Origin: Bacteroides ovatus
Lineage (GTDB): Bacteria; Bacteroidota; Bacteroidia; Bacteroidales; Bacteroidaceae
DNA length: 64,000 nucleotides
Reading direction: 5' to 3'
NCBI RefSeq assembly: GCF_001314995.1
Contig: NZ_CP012938.1
Coordinates: forward strand, 3,224,001 to 3,288,000
The translations under genes were made by a program, and so were the position numbers. The notes beneath the pieces are model-generated. The model saw nothing but the letters and a program-made list of their open reading frames with translations. It made no database searches and was not told the DNA's origin. Below are positions 16,157 through 24,379 of the stretch, in pieces; the first letter of the stretch is position 1; each line of letters begins with the position of its first letter.

Positions 16157-17470
16157 ATGAAAGTTTGTAAATTCGAGAAAATTAAAGATGAGGATGAAAT
16201 GAAGCAAGTAATCAATTGTATTCAGAAAGAACATCCTTATGTAGCTGTAGTCCCTATATTGGCACAATTACAGGAGTGGTTACAGGCTATTTCCATCAGT
16301 TGGTTTCACGAAGAAGATGAAGTTTCTCATACCACAGTCAATGCCATCGAAGCATATTGCTGTACCCTTGCCAATCATCTCATTACAGATTCGCACTTAA
16401 ATCAGGAAATTAAAAACCGGATTCTGGAGTGTATAAAGAAAATACATATACTTGTAGAAGACAAAGCAGATTTACTGATTGATAAAATGATAAAAGCGGA
16501 AATATACGGATTATCCAGCGATTTATTCACTTATTGCTTACGTCAACAGGGTCTTCGTGCCCAAACATTAGATACCGGCAAACTTATACAGATCAACCTG
16601 GAAAGAAAGCCGGACATCCCATATATTCAAGAATCTATCCAACAATACATTGACGAGAACCGGAATGTAGATATTTTTATCGCCCCACTTTCCATTTGCA
16701 GAAATGTGTATGGTGAAATAGACTTCATGAGCGAACAACGCAATGATTACTATGCAACAGTGCTTGCCACCCTATTCAAAGCGGACGAAATACTGTTATC
16801 CACCCCTATCAATCATATCTACGCAAACCGGAATTGCCTGCGAGAACAACATTCACTAACTTACATAGAAGCCGAACAACTGATTAACAGCGGAGTACAC
16901 CTGCTCTACGCAGATTGTATCACCCTTGCGGCACGCTCCAATATAGTTATCCGCCTAACCGATACACACGATCTGTCAACAGAACGACTCTATATATCTT
17001 CCCATGACACAGGCAACAGTGTCAAGGCCATCCTCTCACAGGATTCGGCTACTTTTGTGCGTTTTACCTCATTGAATGTATTGCCCGGATATTTGTTTAT
17101 GGGTAAGATATTGGAAGTTATCAACAAATATCAAATCAATGTCATCTCAATGGCCTCATCCAATGTATCCATCTCGATGATGCTGACAGCCAGCCGGGAC
17201 ACCCTGCGAATCATTCAAAGGGAACTACATAAATATGCCGAAATGGTTATGGACGAAAATATGTCTGTAATACATATCATCGGCTCCCTTCATTGGGAAC
17301 GCACACAAGTAGAAAGTCATATTATGGATACTATCAAAGATATCCCCGTATCTCTCATTTCTTATGGAGGAAGCGATCATTGTTTCACACTATCTGTACA
17401 TACCACAGATAAAAACAGACTGATTAGTTCGCTATCCAGACAATTTTTTGAGAGGCAGTGCGCAGCCTGA
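16157..17470 (+). CDS. Aspartokinase-like protein with degraded active site and C-terminal ACT domains
   Basis: 437 aa and alignable by eye over its whole length with aspartate kinases. The ATP-binding start, normally KFGGSS or KFGGTS, reads KFEKIK (residues 5-10). The aspartate-site region, normally GRGGSDYSA, reads SEQRNDYYA. The ADEI--T-I-HIYA strand and the TYIEAEQLINSGVHLLYADCI helix (family: SYEEAMELA-GAKVLHP) are recognisable. Residues about 300-435 look like two ACT domains. With both nucleotide and substrate motifs lost, the enzyme is probably not a kinase; it may have become an amino-acid-sensing regulator. proC follows after 53 bp, hinting at a link to proline or glutamate metabolism. 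There is no disruption in the frame, so this is a maintained gene, not a pseudogene. Confidence 0.75.
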   Translation: MKVCKFEKIKDEDEMKQVINCIQKEHPYVAVVPILAQLQEWLQAISISWFHEEDEVSHTTVNAIEAYCCTLANHLITDSHLNQEIKNRILECIKKIHILVEDKADLLIDKMIKAEIYGLSSDLFTYCLRQQGLRAQTLDTGKLIQINLERKPDIPYIQESIQQYIDENRNVDIFIAPLSICRNVYGEIDFMSEQRNDYYATVLATLFKADEILLSTPINHIYANRNCLREQHSLTYIEAEQLINSGVHLLYADCITLAARSNIVIRLTDTHDLSTERLYISSHDTGNSVKAILSQDSATFVRFTSLNVLPGYLFMGKILEVINKYQINVISMASSNVSISMMLTASRDTLRIIQRELHKYAEMVMDENMSVIHIIGSLHWERTQVESHIMDTIKDIPVSLISYGGSDHCFTLSVHTTDKNRLISSLSRQFFERQCAA

Positions 17471-17523
17471 TTCAAAGCCGGATAAAAAGAGACATCTGAA
17501 AGCCAAATAAAAAAAATAAAGAG

Positions 17524-18339
17524 ATGAAAATAGCTATTATAGGAGCCGGACACATAGGGAGTGCAATCGTCACTTGTCTGGCGCAAGGACATCTTTACAA
17601 TGAGAAAGACATTATTGTCTCCAATCCAAACATTGATAAACTGGAGAGACTGCAAGAACATTTCCCTGCAATACACATAACGACCGATAACCAACAAGCC
17701 ATATCGGAAGCCGAAGTAATCGTCCTCGCCATCAATCCCTGGAAAGTAGATGAAGTATTGTCTCCTCTACGTTTCTCACGTACACAAATCCTCGTATCTC
17801 TCGTGTCCGGAGTATGTATCTCCCACCTGGCTCATTTGACAGAAGCCGAGATGCCTATCTTTCGGGCAGTTCCCAATATGGCCATTACAGAACGTTCCAG
17901 CCTCACTTTGATAGCTTCCCGCGGAACCGATAAAGAATATCAGCAATTAATAAAACAGATATTTGAAGAAGGAGGAAAATGCCTGTTCCTGCAAGAGAAA
18001 CAACTAGATACCACTTCCGCATTAACCTCCAGCGGAATAGCTTTCGCCTTAAAATATATGCAAGCGGTTATGCAGGCAGGGATTGAGCTAGGAATTCCCG
18101 GCAAGGATGCCATGCAAATGGCAGCGTATAGCATGGAAGGAGCGACAGAACTGATTCTGAATCATAACACTCATCCATTGCTGGAAATAGAGAAAGTAAC
18201 CACTCCGGGTGGAACCACTATAAAAGGATTGAACGAACTGGAGCACAAAGGCTTCACTTCTTCTATTATTCAAGCCATCAAAAGCAGTGCCACAACTTTG
18301 ATTGATAAAGAGGAAGAAGATGTAAAAATCTTCCGGTAG
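17524..18339 (+). CDS. proC: Pyrroline-5-carboxylate reductase
   Basis: 271 aa, normal length. Rossmann start MKIAIIGAGHIGSAIV binds NAD(P)H, and the family C-terminal signature TTPGGTTIKGLNELE (about residues 222-236) is present. It reduces 1-pyrroline-5-carboxylate to proline in the cytoplasm. It is likely cotranscribed with the aspartokinase-like gene 53 bp upstream. A 10-bp inverted repeat follows at 18360-18417. Confidence 0.95.
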   Translation: MKIAIIGAGHIGSAIVTCLAQGHLYNEKDIIVSNPNIDKLERLQEHFPAIHITTDNQQAISEAEVIVLAINPWKVDEVLSPLRFSRTQILVSLVSGVCISHLAHLTEAEMPIFRAVPNMAITERSSLTLIASRGTDKEYQQLIKQIFEEGGKCLFLQEKQLDTTSALTSSGIAFALKYMQAVMQAGIELGIPGKDAMQMAAYSMEGATELILNHNTHPLLEIEKVTTPGGTTIKGLNELEHKGFTSSIIQAIKSSATTLIDKEEEDVKIFR

Positions 18340-18359
18340 TCCTTATGGTATGGTTTCTC

Positions 18360-18417
18360 AAGTCCTTTTTGCCTATTTTGAAATGCTATATATCCCAAAG
18401 ACAGCATAAAAGGACTT
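18360..18417. terminator. Inverted repeat between convergent proC and the sigma-54 regulator
   Basis: AAGTCCTTTT (18360-18369) and AAAAGGACTT (18408-18417) are perfect complements around a 38-nt loop whose ends (TGC/GCA) extend the stem a little. Its symmetry and A/T ends suit a bidirectional terminator. Confidence 0.55.
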
Positions 18418-18431
18418 AAGAAAATATATGC

Positions 18432-19772
18432 TTAGATTTTATATTCCTCTATCTTCCGGTACAGGGTGGTAAGTCCGATTTTCAACAAACGGGCAGCTTC
18501 CGTTTTATTCCCCTTTGTATATTCCAACACACGTGCAATATGTCTGCGTTCCATTGCGGCCAACTCAAAACTGCCTACACTATCATCCGAACATTCATAA
18601 TGAGTGTTTTGGATTTCCAAAGGAAGATCACAAATATCCAGTCGCCCCCCTTCACACACAATCAGGCTACGCTCAATCACATTTCTCAATTCACGGATGT
18701 TCCCTTTCCACGGCTGTTGTTCCAGCGCTTCCAGAAAAGCGGGAGTCATCTCATTGATGGCATACGAAAGTTTTTCGGAGAAACTTTTGGCAAAAGCAGT
18801 TGCAAGAATTCTGATATCACCGGTACGTTCACGAAGCGAAGGAAGATGCACCTGAAAAACCGAAAGACGATAAAACAAGTCTTCACGGAAATGTCCTGCT
18901 TTGATCTCCTCCTGCAGGTTGCGGTTGGTAGCAGCAATGATACGCACATTGACTCTTGTCGGCTTGGTATCACCGATCTTTATATATTCTCCCGTTTCAA
19001 GGATACGCAGTAACTTTGCCTGCAGTTCGAAAGCCATCTCTCCGATTTCATCCAGAAAGATCGTTCCGTTATTAGCTTCTTCAAAAAGTCCTTTCTTATC
19101 CTTCAGCGCACCGGTAAACGAGCCAGCCTTATGTCCGAACATCTCGCTTTCGAGCAGTTCTTTACTGAAAGACGAACAGTTGACCGCCACAAAATTCTGT
19201 TTGCTCCGTTTACTACTATAATGTATAGCTTGCGCAAAGACTTCCTTTCCTGTTCCTGTTTCCCCCGTCAGTAATACGGGAACATCTGTCACAGACACTT
19301 TCTGCGCCAGAGATACAGCCTCTTTCAACACCTTTGACTCACCCAGAATAGAATCGAACGAGTACATCTGCCCGACTTTCTTTTCCAGTTTTTCCAAACG
19401 GACATTCATCTTTGCTTTCTCCACGGCACGGCTGATTAAAGGAATAATCTTGTTATTATCATCTCCTTTCGTTATATAATCAAATGCACCGTTTTTAATA
19501 GCCTGCACCCCGTCGGGAATATTGCCGTGAGCAGTAAGAAGAATCACCTCTACATTGGGAGCTATTTTCTTGATGTTCAACACCAGATCTACTCCGTTTC
19601 CATCAGGAAGAAAAACATCGCATAAAGCTACGTCGGGCGATTGAATTTCCAGTTGTTTGAGGGCAGCTTTGCAATCACCTGCCTGACACACTTCATAGCC
19701 CTCAAGTTCCAGCATACGAGCTAAAAGGCTGCGAATCTGGACTTCATCGTCAATAATAAGAATTTTATTCAT
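18432..19772 (-). CDS. Sigma-54-dependent response regulator, NtrC family
   Basis: 446 aa with the standard three parts: receiver domain (residues 1-120, acidic IIDDE and phosphoacceptor D52 in LCDVFLPDGNG), AAA+ domain (about 140-370, Walker A GETGTGKE, Walker B GTIFLDEIGEM) and Fis-type HTH at the end (NKTEAARLLKIGLTTLYRKI). The loop that touches sigma-54 reads GSFTGA instead of the usual GAFTGA, a variant known in active regulators. It should activate RpoN-dependent promoters after phosphorylation. No histidine kinase gene is next to it. The promoter is divergent from the CoA-disulfide-reductase-like gene. Confidence 0.95.
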   Translation of the reverse strand: MNKILIIDDEVQIRSLLARMLELEGYEVCQAGDCKAALKQLEIQSPDVALCDVFLPDGNGVDLVLNIKKIAPNVEVILLTAHGNIPDGVQAIKNGAFDYITKGDDNNKIIPLISRAVEKAKMNVRLEKLEKKVGQMYSFDSILGESKVLKEAVSLAQKVSVTDVPVLLTGETGTGKEVFAQAIHYSSKRSKQNFVAVNCSSFSKELLESEMFGHKAGSFTGALKDKKGLFEEANNGTIFLDEIGEMAFELQAKLLRILETGEYIKIGDTKPTRVNVRIIAATNRNLQEEIKAGHFREDLFYRLSVFQVHLPSLRERTGDIRILATAFAKSFSEKLSYAINEMTPAFLEALEQQPWKGNIRELRNVIERSLIVCEGGRLDICDLPLEIQNTHYECSDDSVGSFELAAMERRHIARVLEYTKGNKTEAARLLKIGLTTLYRKIEEYKI

Positions 19773-19815
19773 ACAATTTATCTACATTAAATAGAAGAAT
19801 GAAAAACAGGGTGCG

Positions 19816-19823
19816 CAAATATA
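19816..19823 (-). promoter_or_regulatory. -7 box TATATTTG of the response regulator gene
   Basis: TAnnTTTG on the minus strand, 44 bp before the ATG at 19772. Confidence 0.5.
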
Positions 19824-19901
19824 GTTTTTTTATCTGAATCCATGAACATTTCTTCCATACAGTTTGTTCTTTCCACAGGAAACTATTTACGCTATAAACA
19901 G

Positions 19902-22406
19902 ATGAAAATAATTATTATTGGGGGAGTTGCAGGAGGAGCCACCACTGCTGCCCGAATCAGACGAGTAGATGAAACAGCTGAAATTGTCCTTTTAGAAAAA
20001 GGAAAGTACATATCATACGCCAATTGTGGCCTACCCTATTATATAGGGGGAGTGATAGAGGAACGGGATAAATTGTTCGTGCAAACGCCCGAAGCCTTTT
20101 CTACACGCTTTCGCGTAGATGTACGTACAGAAAACGAAGCGATTTTCATTGACCGGAAAAGAAAGACAGTGACCATCCGGCAAAGCAGTGAAGATACTTA
20201 TGAAGAGAGCTATGATAAGTTAGTCATATCTACCGGAGCCTCTCCGGTACGCCCCCCTCTTCCCGGAATCGACCTAAGTGGAATTTTCACACTAAGAAAT
20301 GTCACCGACACAGATCGGATCAAAGAATATATCAAGAGCCACGCCCCACGAAAAGCCGTTGTCGTAGGAGCCGGATTTATCGGCCTTGAAATGGCGGAAA
20401 ACTTACATGCACAGGGAGCGAAAGTATCGATTGTGGAAATGGGCAATCAAGTGATGGCCCCTATTGATTTTTCGATGGCATCACTTGTTCATCAACATCT
20501 GATGGATAAAGGAGTAAACCTCTATTTGGAGCAAGCTGTCGCCTCTTTTAGCCGGGATGGAAGAGGATTGAAAGTTACTTTCAAGAATGGCCAGTCAATC
20601 TCTGCCGACATCGTTATTCTATCTATCGGCGTACGTCCGGAAACCAATCTGGCACGGGCTGCCGAACTGACTATCGGTCCTGCAGGAGGTATCGCTGTAA
20701 ACGATTACCTGCAAACCTCTGACGAGTCTATTTATGCCATCGGTGACGCGATCGAGTTCCGCCACCCGATCACGGGCAAACCCTGGCTCAACTATCTCGC
20801 CGGACCCGCCAACCGTCAGGGACGCATCGTTGCGGACAATGTCCTCGGAGCAAAGATTCCTTACGAAGGCTCTATCGGTACTTCAATCGCAAAGGTTTTC
20901 GACATGACCGTTGCTTCAACCGGCTTACCCGGCAAGCGTCTGCGTCAGGAAGAGATAGACTATATGTCGTCTACCATTCATCCCGCTTCCCATGCCGGTT
21001 ACTATCCGGATGCCATGCCGATGAGCATTAAAATCACTTTCGATAAAAAGACAGGAAGATTGTATGGCGGACAAATCGTTGGTTACGATGGGGTGGACAA
21101 ACGGATTGACGAACTCGCACTTGTCATCAAGCACGAGGGAACAATCTACGATCTGATGAAAGTTGAACAAGCGTATGCTCCTCCGTTCTCTTCGGCCAAA
21201 GATCCGGTAGCACTGGCAGGATATGTAGCTGAAGATATCATCACAGGCAAAAACAATCCTGTGTATTGGAGAGAATTGCGAGACATTGAAATGGAAAATA
21301 AGTTCCTATTGGATGTCCGCACCCCGGATGAATTTTCATTGGGTAGCTTACCGGGTGCCGTGAATATTCCGTTGGATGAACTTCGCGACCGGTTGGCAGA
21401 ATTACCGAAAGATAAAATGATTTATACATTTTGTGCAGTCGGGTTACGGGGGTATCTTGCTTACCGTATACTGACACAACACGGATTTGACAAGGTACGT
21501 AATCTCTCGGGAGGATTAAAGACTTATCGGGCTGCCACTACTCCCATCATCATACGGGAAGAAAATGGAAACGAAATAGACGAATCACCCATACAAAAGG
21601 AAACCGCTTCCCAAACCAGTCAACCCAACGTTTCTACAGCTCCCATCACTGCTGCAGCTGATGCTTCCGCTACCTCTGCCAAAACAGTCCGGGTGGATGC
21701 CTGCGGGTTACAGTGTCCCGGTCCGATTCTGAAAATGAAGAAAACAATGGATACACTGGTTTCAGGCGAACGGGTGGAAATCACCTCTACCGATCCGGGT
21801 TTTCCGCGCGACGCCGCCGCATGGTGCAGTTCGACGGGTAATCAATTGATTTCGAAAGATACCTCCGGAGGAAAATCTATTGTTGTCATAGAAAAAGGAG
21901 AACCAAAATCGTGCAATATTGTTACTTCATGTGAGGGCAAAGGAAAAACCTTCATCATGTTCAGTGATGATTTGGATAAAGCCTTGGCTACTTTTGTACT
22001 GGCAAACGGCGCAGCGGCTACAGGACAAAAAGTCACCATCTTCTTTACTTTCTGGGGACTGAACGTTATCAAGAAGTTGCACAAACCGGAAACCGAAAAG
22101 GATATTTTCGGAAAAATGTTTGGTATGATGCTGCCTTCCAGCTCCAAGAAACTGAAACTTTCTAAGATGAGCATGGGCGGAATGGGCGGAAAAATGATGC
22201 GGTATATCATGAACAAGAAAGGGATTGATTCACTGGAATCTTTGCGCCGGCAAGCTTTGGAAAACGGTGTGGAATTTATCGCTTGCCAGATGTCAATGGA
22301 TGTGATGGGAGTAAAACAAGAAGAACTTCTGGATGAGGTGACCATTGGCGGCGTAGCAACGTATATGGAACGGGCGGATAACGCAAACGTTAATCTATTT
22401 ATTTAA
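19902..22406 (+). CDS. CoA-disulfide-reductase-like flavoprotein fused to rhodanese, TusA and DsrE domains
   Basis: 834 aa from the ATG at 19902; the frame opens at 19842 but the FAD-binding motif IIIIGGVAGGATTAA starts right at the second ATG. Residues 1-450 are a pyridine nucleotide-disulfide oxidoreductase of the CoA-disulfide reductase class with the single redox Cys in SYANCG (C42). Residues about 465-555 are a rhodanese domain (C511 in FCAVG). Residues about 595-670 form a TusA/SirA domain with CPGPIL (C605), and residues 680-834 a DsrE/F-like domain. All sulfur-carrying cysteines are present, so sulfur could pass from persulfide reduction through rhodanese and TusA to DsrE within one protein. 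The MarR gene 31 bp downstream probably regulates this operon. Confidence 0.92.
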   Translation: MKIIIIGGVAGGATTAARIRRVDETAEIVLLEKGKYISYANCGLPYYIGGVIEERDKLFVQTPEAFSTRFRVDVRTENEAIFIDRKRKTVTIRQSSEDTYEESYDKLVISTGASPVRPPLPGIDLSGIFTLRNVTDTDRIKEYIKSHAPRKAVVVGAGFIGLEMAENLHAQGAKVSIVEMGNQVMAPIDFSMASLVHQHLMDKGVNLYLEQAVASFSRDGRGLKVTFKNGQSISADIVILSIGVRPETNLARAAELTIGPAGGIAVNDYLQTSDESIYAIGDAIEFRHPITGKPWLNYLAGPANRQGRIVADNVLGAKIPYEGSIGTSIAKVFDMTVASTGLPGKRLRQEEIDYMSSTIHPASHAGYYPDAMPMSIKITFDKKTGRLYGGQIVGYDGVDKRIDELALVIKHEGTIYDLMKVEQAYAPPFSSAKDPVALAGYVAEDIITGKNNPVYWRELRDIEMENKFLLDVRTPDEFSLGSLPGAVNIPLDELRDRLAELPKDKMIYTFCAVGLRGYLAYRILTQHGFDKVRNLSGGLKTYRAATTPIIIREENGNEIDESPIQKETASQTSQPNVSTAPITAAADASATSAKTVRVDACGLQCPGPILKMKKTMDTLVSGERVEITSTDPGFPRDAAAWCSSTGNQLISKDTSGGKSIVVIEKGEPKSCNIVTSCEGKGKTFIMFSDDLDKALATFVLANGAAATGQKVTIFFTFWGLNVIKKLHKPETEKDIFGKMFGMMLPSSSKKLKLSKMSMGGMGGKMMRYIMNKKGIDSLESLRRQALENGVEFIACQMSMDVMGVKQEELLDEVTIGGVATYMERADNANVNLFI

Positions 22407-22437
22407 AAAATGAACTAATAAAATATTCAAATAAGGT

Positions 22438-22791
22438 ATGAAAACAATATGTGCAATGCGTGATGTATTCAAAGCAATGGGAAACTTTGAAACAGCATTT
22501 GAAAAAATGTACCAGATAACGCTAAATGAAGCAATGATATTGTGTGCCCTCAAAGAGGCATCGGAGAAAGTGACGGCTACCAATCTGTCCAAGCAAACCG
22601 AGCTAAGCCCCTCACACACATCCAAAATGCTGCGAATACTGGAGGAAAAAGGGCTGATCGTCCGGTCGCTCGGAAGTGAAGACCGGAGACAGATGTACTT
22701 CCACCTGACCCATACGGGCAAGCAACGAGTAAATGAACTGGAACTTGATAAGGTAGAGATACCCGATCTACTTAAACCCCTGTTTAAATAA
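22438..22791 (+). CDS. MarR-family transcriptional regulator
   Basis: 117 aa, short for the family but with the winged-helix core: VTATNLSKQTELSPSHTSKMLRILEEKGLIVRS followed by the wing EDRRQMYFHLT. It should bind as a dimer, often responding to oxidants or small ligands. Its position 31 bp behind the persulfide/CoA-disulfide enzyme suggests it senses sulfur or redox signals and controls that gene. A strong terminator follows. Confidence 0.88.
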   Translation: MKTICAMRDVFKAMGNFETAFEKMYQITLNEAMILCALKEASEKVTATNLSKQTELSPSHTSKMLRILEEKGLIVRSLGSEDRRQMYFHLTHTGKQRVNELELDKVEIPDLLKPLFK

Positions 22792-22823
22792 ACGGATTTT
22801 CAAACAATTATCTGTAAATAATG

Positions 22824-22874
22824 AACGGTGAGCAAACTCCCTGATAATGGGGCAGAGTGCTCACCGTTTTTCTT
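22824..22874 (+). terminator. Rho-independent terminator after the MarR gene
   Basis: AACGGTGAGCA (22824-22834) pairs with TGCTCACCGTT (22858-22868), followed by TTTCTTT. Confidence 0.85.
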
Positions 22875-23014
22875 TAAACAGGGCAAAAGATATATGTTAA
22901 TTTTCCGGCAAAAGAAATTTCCATCTGAACCTTTTTCCACCTTTCTTGTTGTTTCTATCAAAAGCCCAAGGTACCTGGGCGCGATTTTTATATAACCTAA
23001 ACATTATAAAAGAT

Positions 23015-23650
23015 ATGAAGAAATTAATTCCTATTTTATTGGCGGTCTTTGCACTCGCTTCATGTGAAAAAGACCCGGACATGGGTAAGCTGGATGACAA
23101 TTATCTGGTATACACTAACTATGACAAGAAAGCCGATTTCAAAGTTCCTACATTCTATCTGGCACCCCAGATTCTGGTGATTAGTGACAGTAAAGAACCG
23201 GAATATCTCGAAGGTGAAGGCGCAGAACAAATTCTGGCTGCTTATACAGACAATATGGTAGCCAGAGGCTACGAAGCAGCAGCAGACCAAGAAAGTGCAG
23301 ATCTTGGTATCCAAGTGAGCTACATCGCAAGTACTTATTATTTCACCAGCTACACACAACCTGAATGGTGGTGGGGTTATCCCGGATACTGGGGACCTGG
23401 CTACTGGGGTGGCAACTGGGGTGGTGGATGGTACTACCCGTACGCTGTAACTTATAGTTATAGCACCAACTCCTTCCTGACAGAAATGGTGAACTTGAAA
23501 GCCGAACAGGGAGACAGTAAAAAACTACCTGTTGTATGGACAAGTTATCTGACCGGATTTGAAACTGGTTCCAAAGCTATCAACCGTACTCTTGCAGTAG
23601 AAGCTGTCAACCAATCATTTACACAGTCACCTTATCTTACTAACAAATAA
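23015..23650 (+). CDS. DUF4136 lipoprotein
   Basis: 211 aa from the ATG at 23015, which gives a clean lipoprotein signal (LLAVFALASC, Cys at about 14); the open frame begins at 22946, but those extra residues do not look like a signal. The domain, with LGIQVSYIAS and a very Trp/Gly/Tyr-rich middle (PEWWWGYPGYWGPGYWGGNWGG), matches DUF4136, a putative outer-membrane lipoprotein family of unknown function. The beta-barrel gene 15 bp downstream belongs to the same operon. Confidence 0.85.
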   Translation: MKKLIPILLAVFALASCEKDPDMGKLDDNYLVYTNYDKKADFKVPTFYLAPQILVISDSKEPEYLEGEGAEQILAAYTDNMVARGYEAAADQESADLGIQVSYIASTYYFTSYTQPEWWWGYPGYWGPGYWGGNWGGGWYYPYAVTYSYSTNSFLTEMVNLKAEQGDSKKLPVVWTSYLTGFETGSKAINRTLAVEAVNQSFTQSPYLTNK

Positions 23651-23665
23651 TCAACTACAACTGTT

Positions 23666-24292
23666 ATGAAAACAAGAAAAAATATATACTTCAAGGTAGT
23701 AGCCTTGGCGGCTATTGCCATCGCCTTCGCCATGCCGGCTAAGGCACAGCTATCAGACAATGGATATGCGAATATCGACTGGCAGTTCAATGCTCCGCTA
23801 AGTAATCACTTTGCAGATAAAGCAAGCGGTTGGGGTATGAACTTTGAAGGTGGTTATTTCGTGACTCCTAACATTGGCTTGGGACTTTTCCTCAACTATC
23901 ACAGCAACCACGAATATGTAGGTCGCGAAACCTTCCAGATGGGTGCCGGTGAAGTGACTACCGATCAGCAACATACCATTTTCCAATTGCCTTTCGGTGC
24001 CGCTGCACGTTACCAATGGAATCGCGGTGGATCTTTCCAACCTTATGTCAGTGCTAAATTAGGTGCTGAATATGCTAAAATCCGCTCTAATTTCAGCATG
24101 TTGGAAGCAAGAGAAAACAGTTGGGGATTCTATGCTTCTCCTGAAGTAGGTATCAATGTATTCCCATGGGTTTACGGACCGGGCTTGCACTTTGCTTTGT
24201 ACTACAGCTATGGTACCAACAAAGCTGATGTACTGCATTACAGTGTAGATGGATTGAGCAACTTCGGTTTCCGCCTGGGTGTATCGTTCTAA
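23666..24292 (+). CDS. Outer-membrane beta-barrel protein
   Basis: 208 aa with a Sec signal peptide ending AMPAKAQ (about residue 27). The mature part has alternating amphipathic strands such as GMNFEGGYFVTPNIGLGLFLNYHSN and ends in Phe after LGVSF, the usual C-terminus recognised by the Bam machinery. Probably an eight-stranded barrel of the OmpX/OmpA-N-terminal kind. It pairs with the DUF4136 lipoprotein upstream. Function unknown. Confidence 0.82.
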   Translation: MKTRKNIYFKVVALAAIAIAFAMPAKAQLSDNGYANIDWQFNAPLSNHFADKASGWGMNFEGGYFVTPNIGLGLFLNYHSNHEYVGRETFQMGAGEVTTDQQHTIFQLPFGAAARYQWNRGGSFQPYVSAKLGAEYAKIRSNFSMLEARENSWGFYASPEVGINVFPWVYGPGLHFALYYSYGTNKADVLHYSVDGLSNFGFRLGVSF

Positions 24293-24331
24293 AAAGAACT
24301 GCAACTATCAGAATATTACGTTAATAATAAA

Positions 24332-24378
24332 AAAGGTAAAAGGTAGCTTTTAATATAGATACCTTTTACCTTTCTTTT
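24332..24378. terminator. Bidirectional terminator
   Basis: AAAGGTAAAAGGTA (24332-24345) pairs with TACCTTTTACCTTT (24360-24373), followed by CTTTTTTTATTTTTT. It lies between convergent genes and can serve both. Confidence 0.85.
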
Positions 24379-24379
24379 T

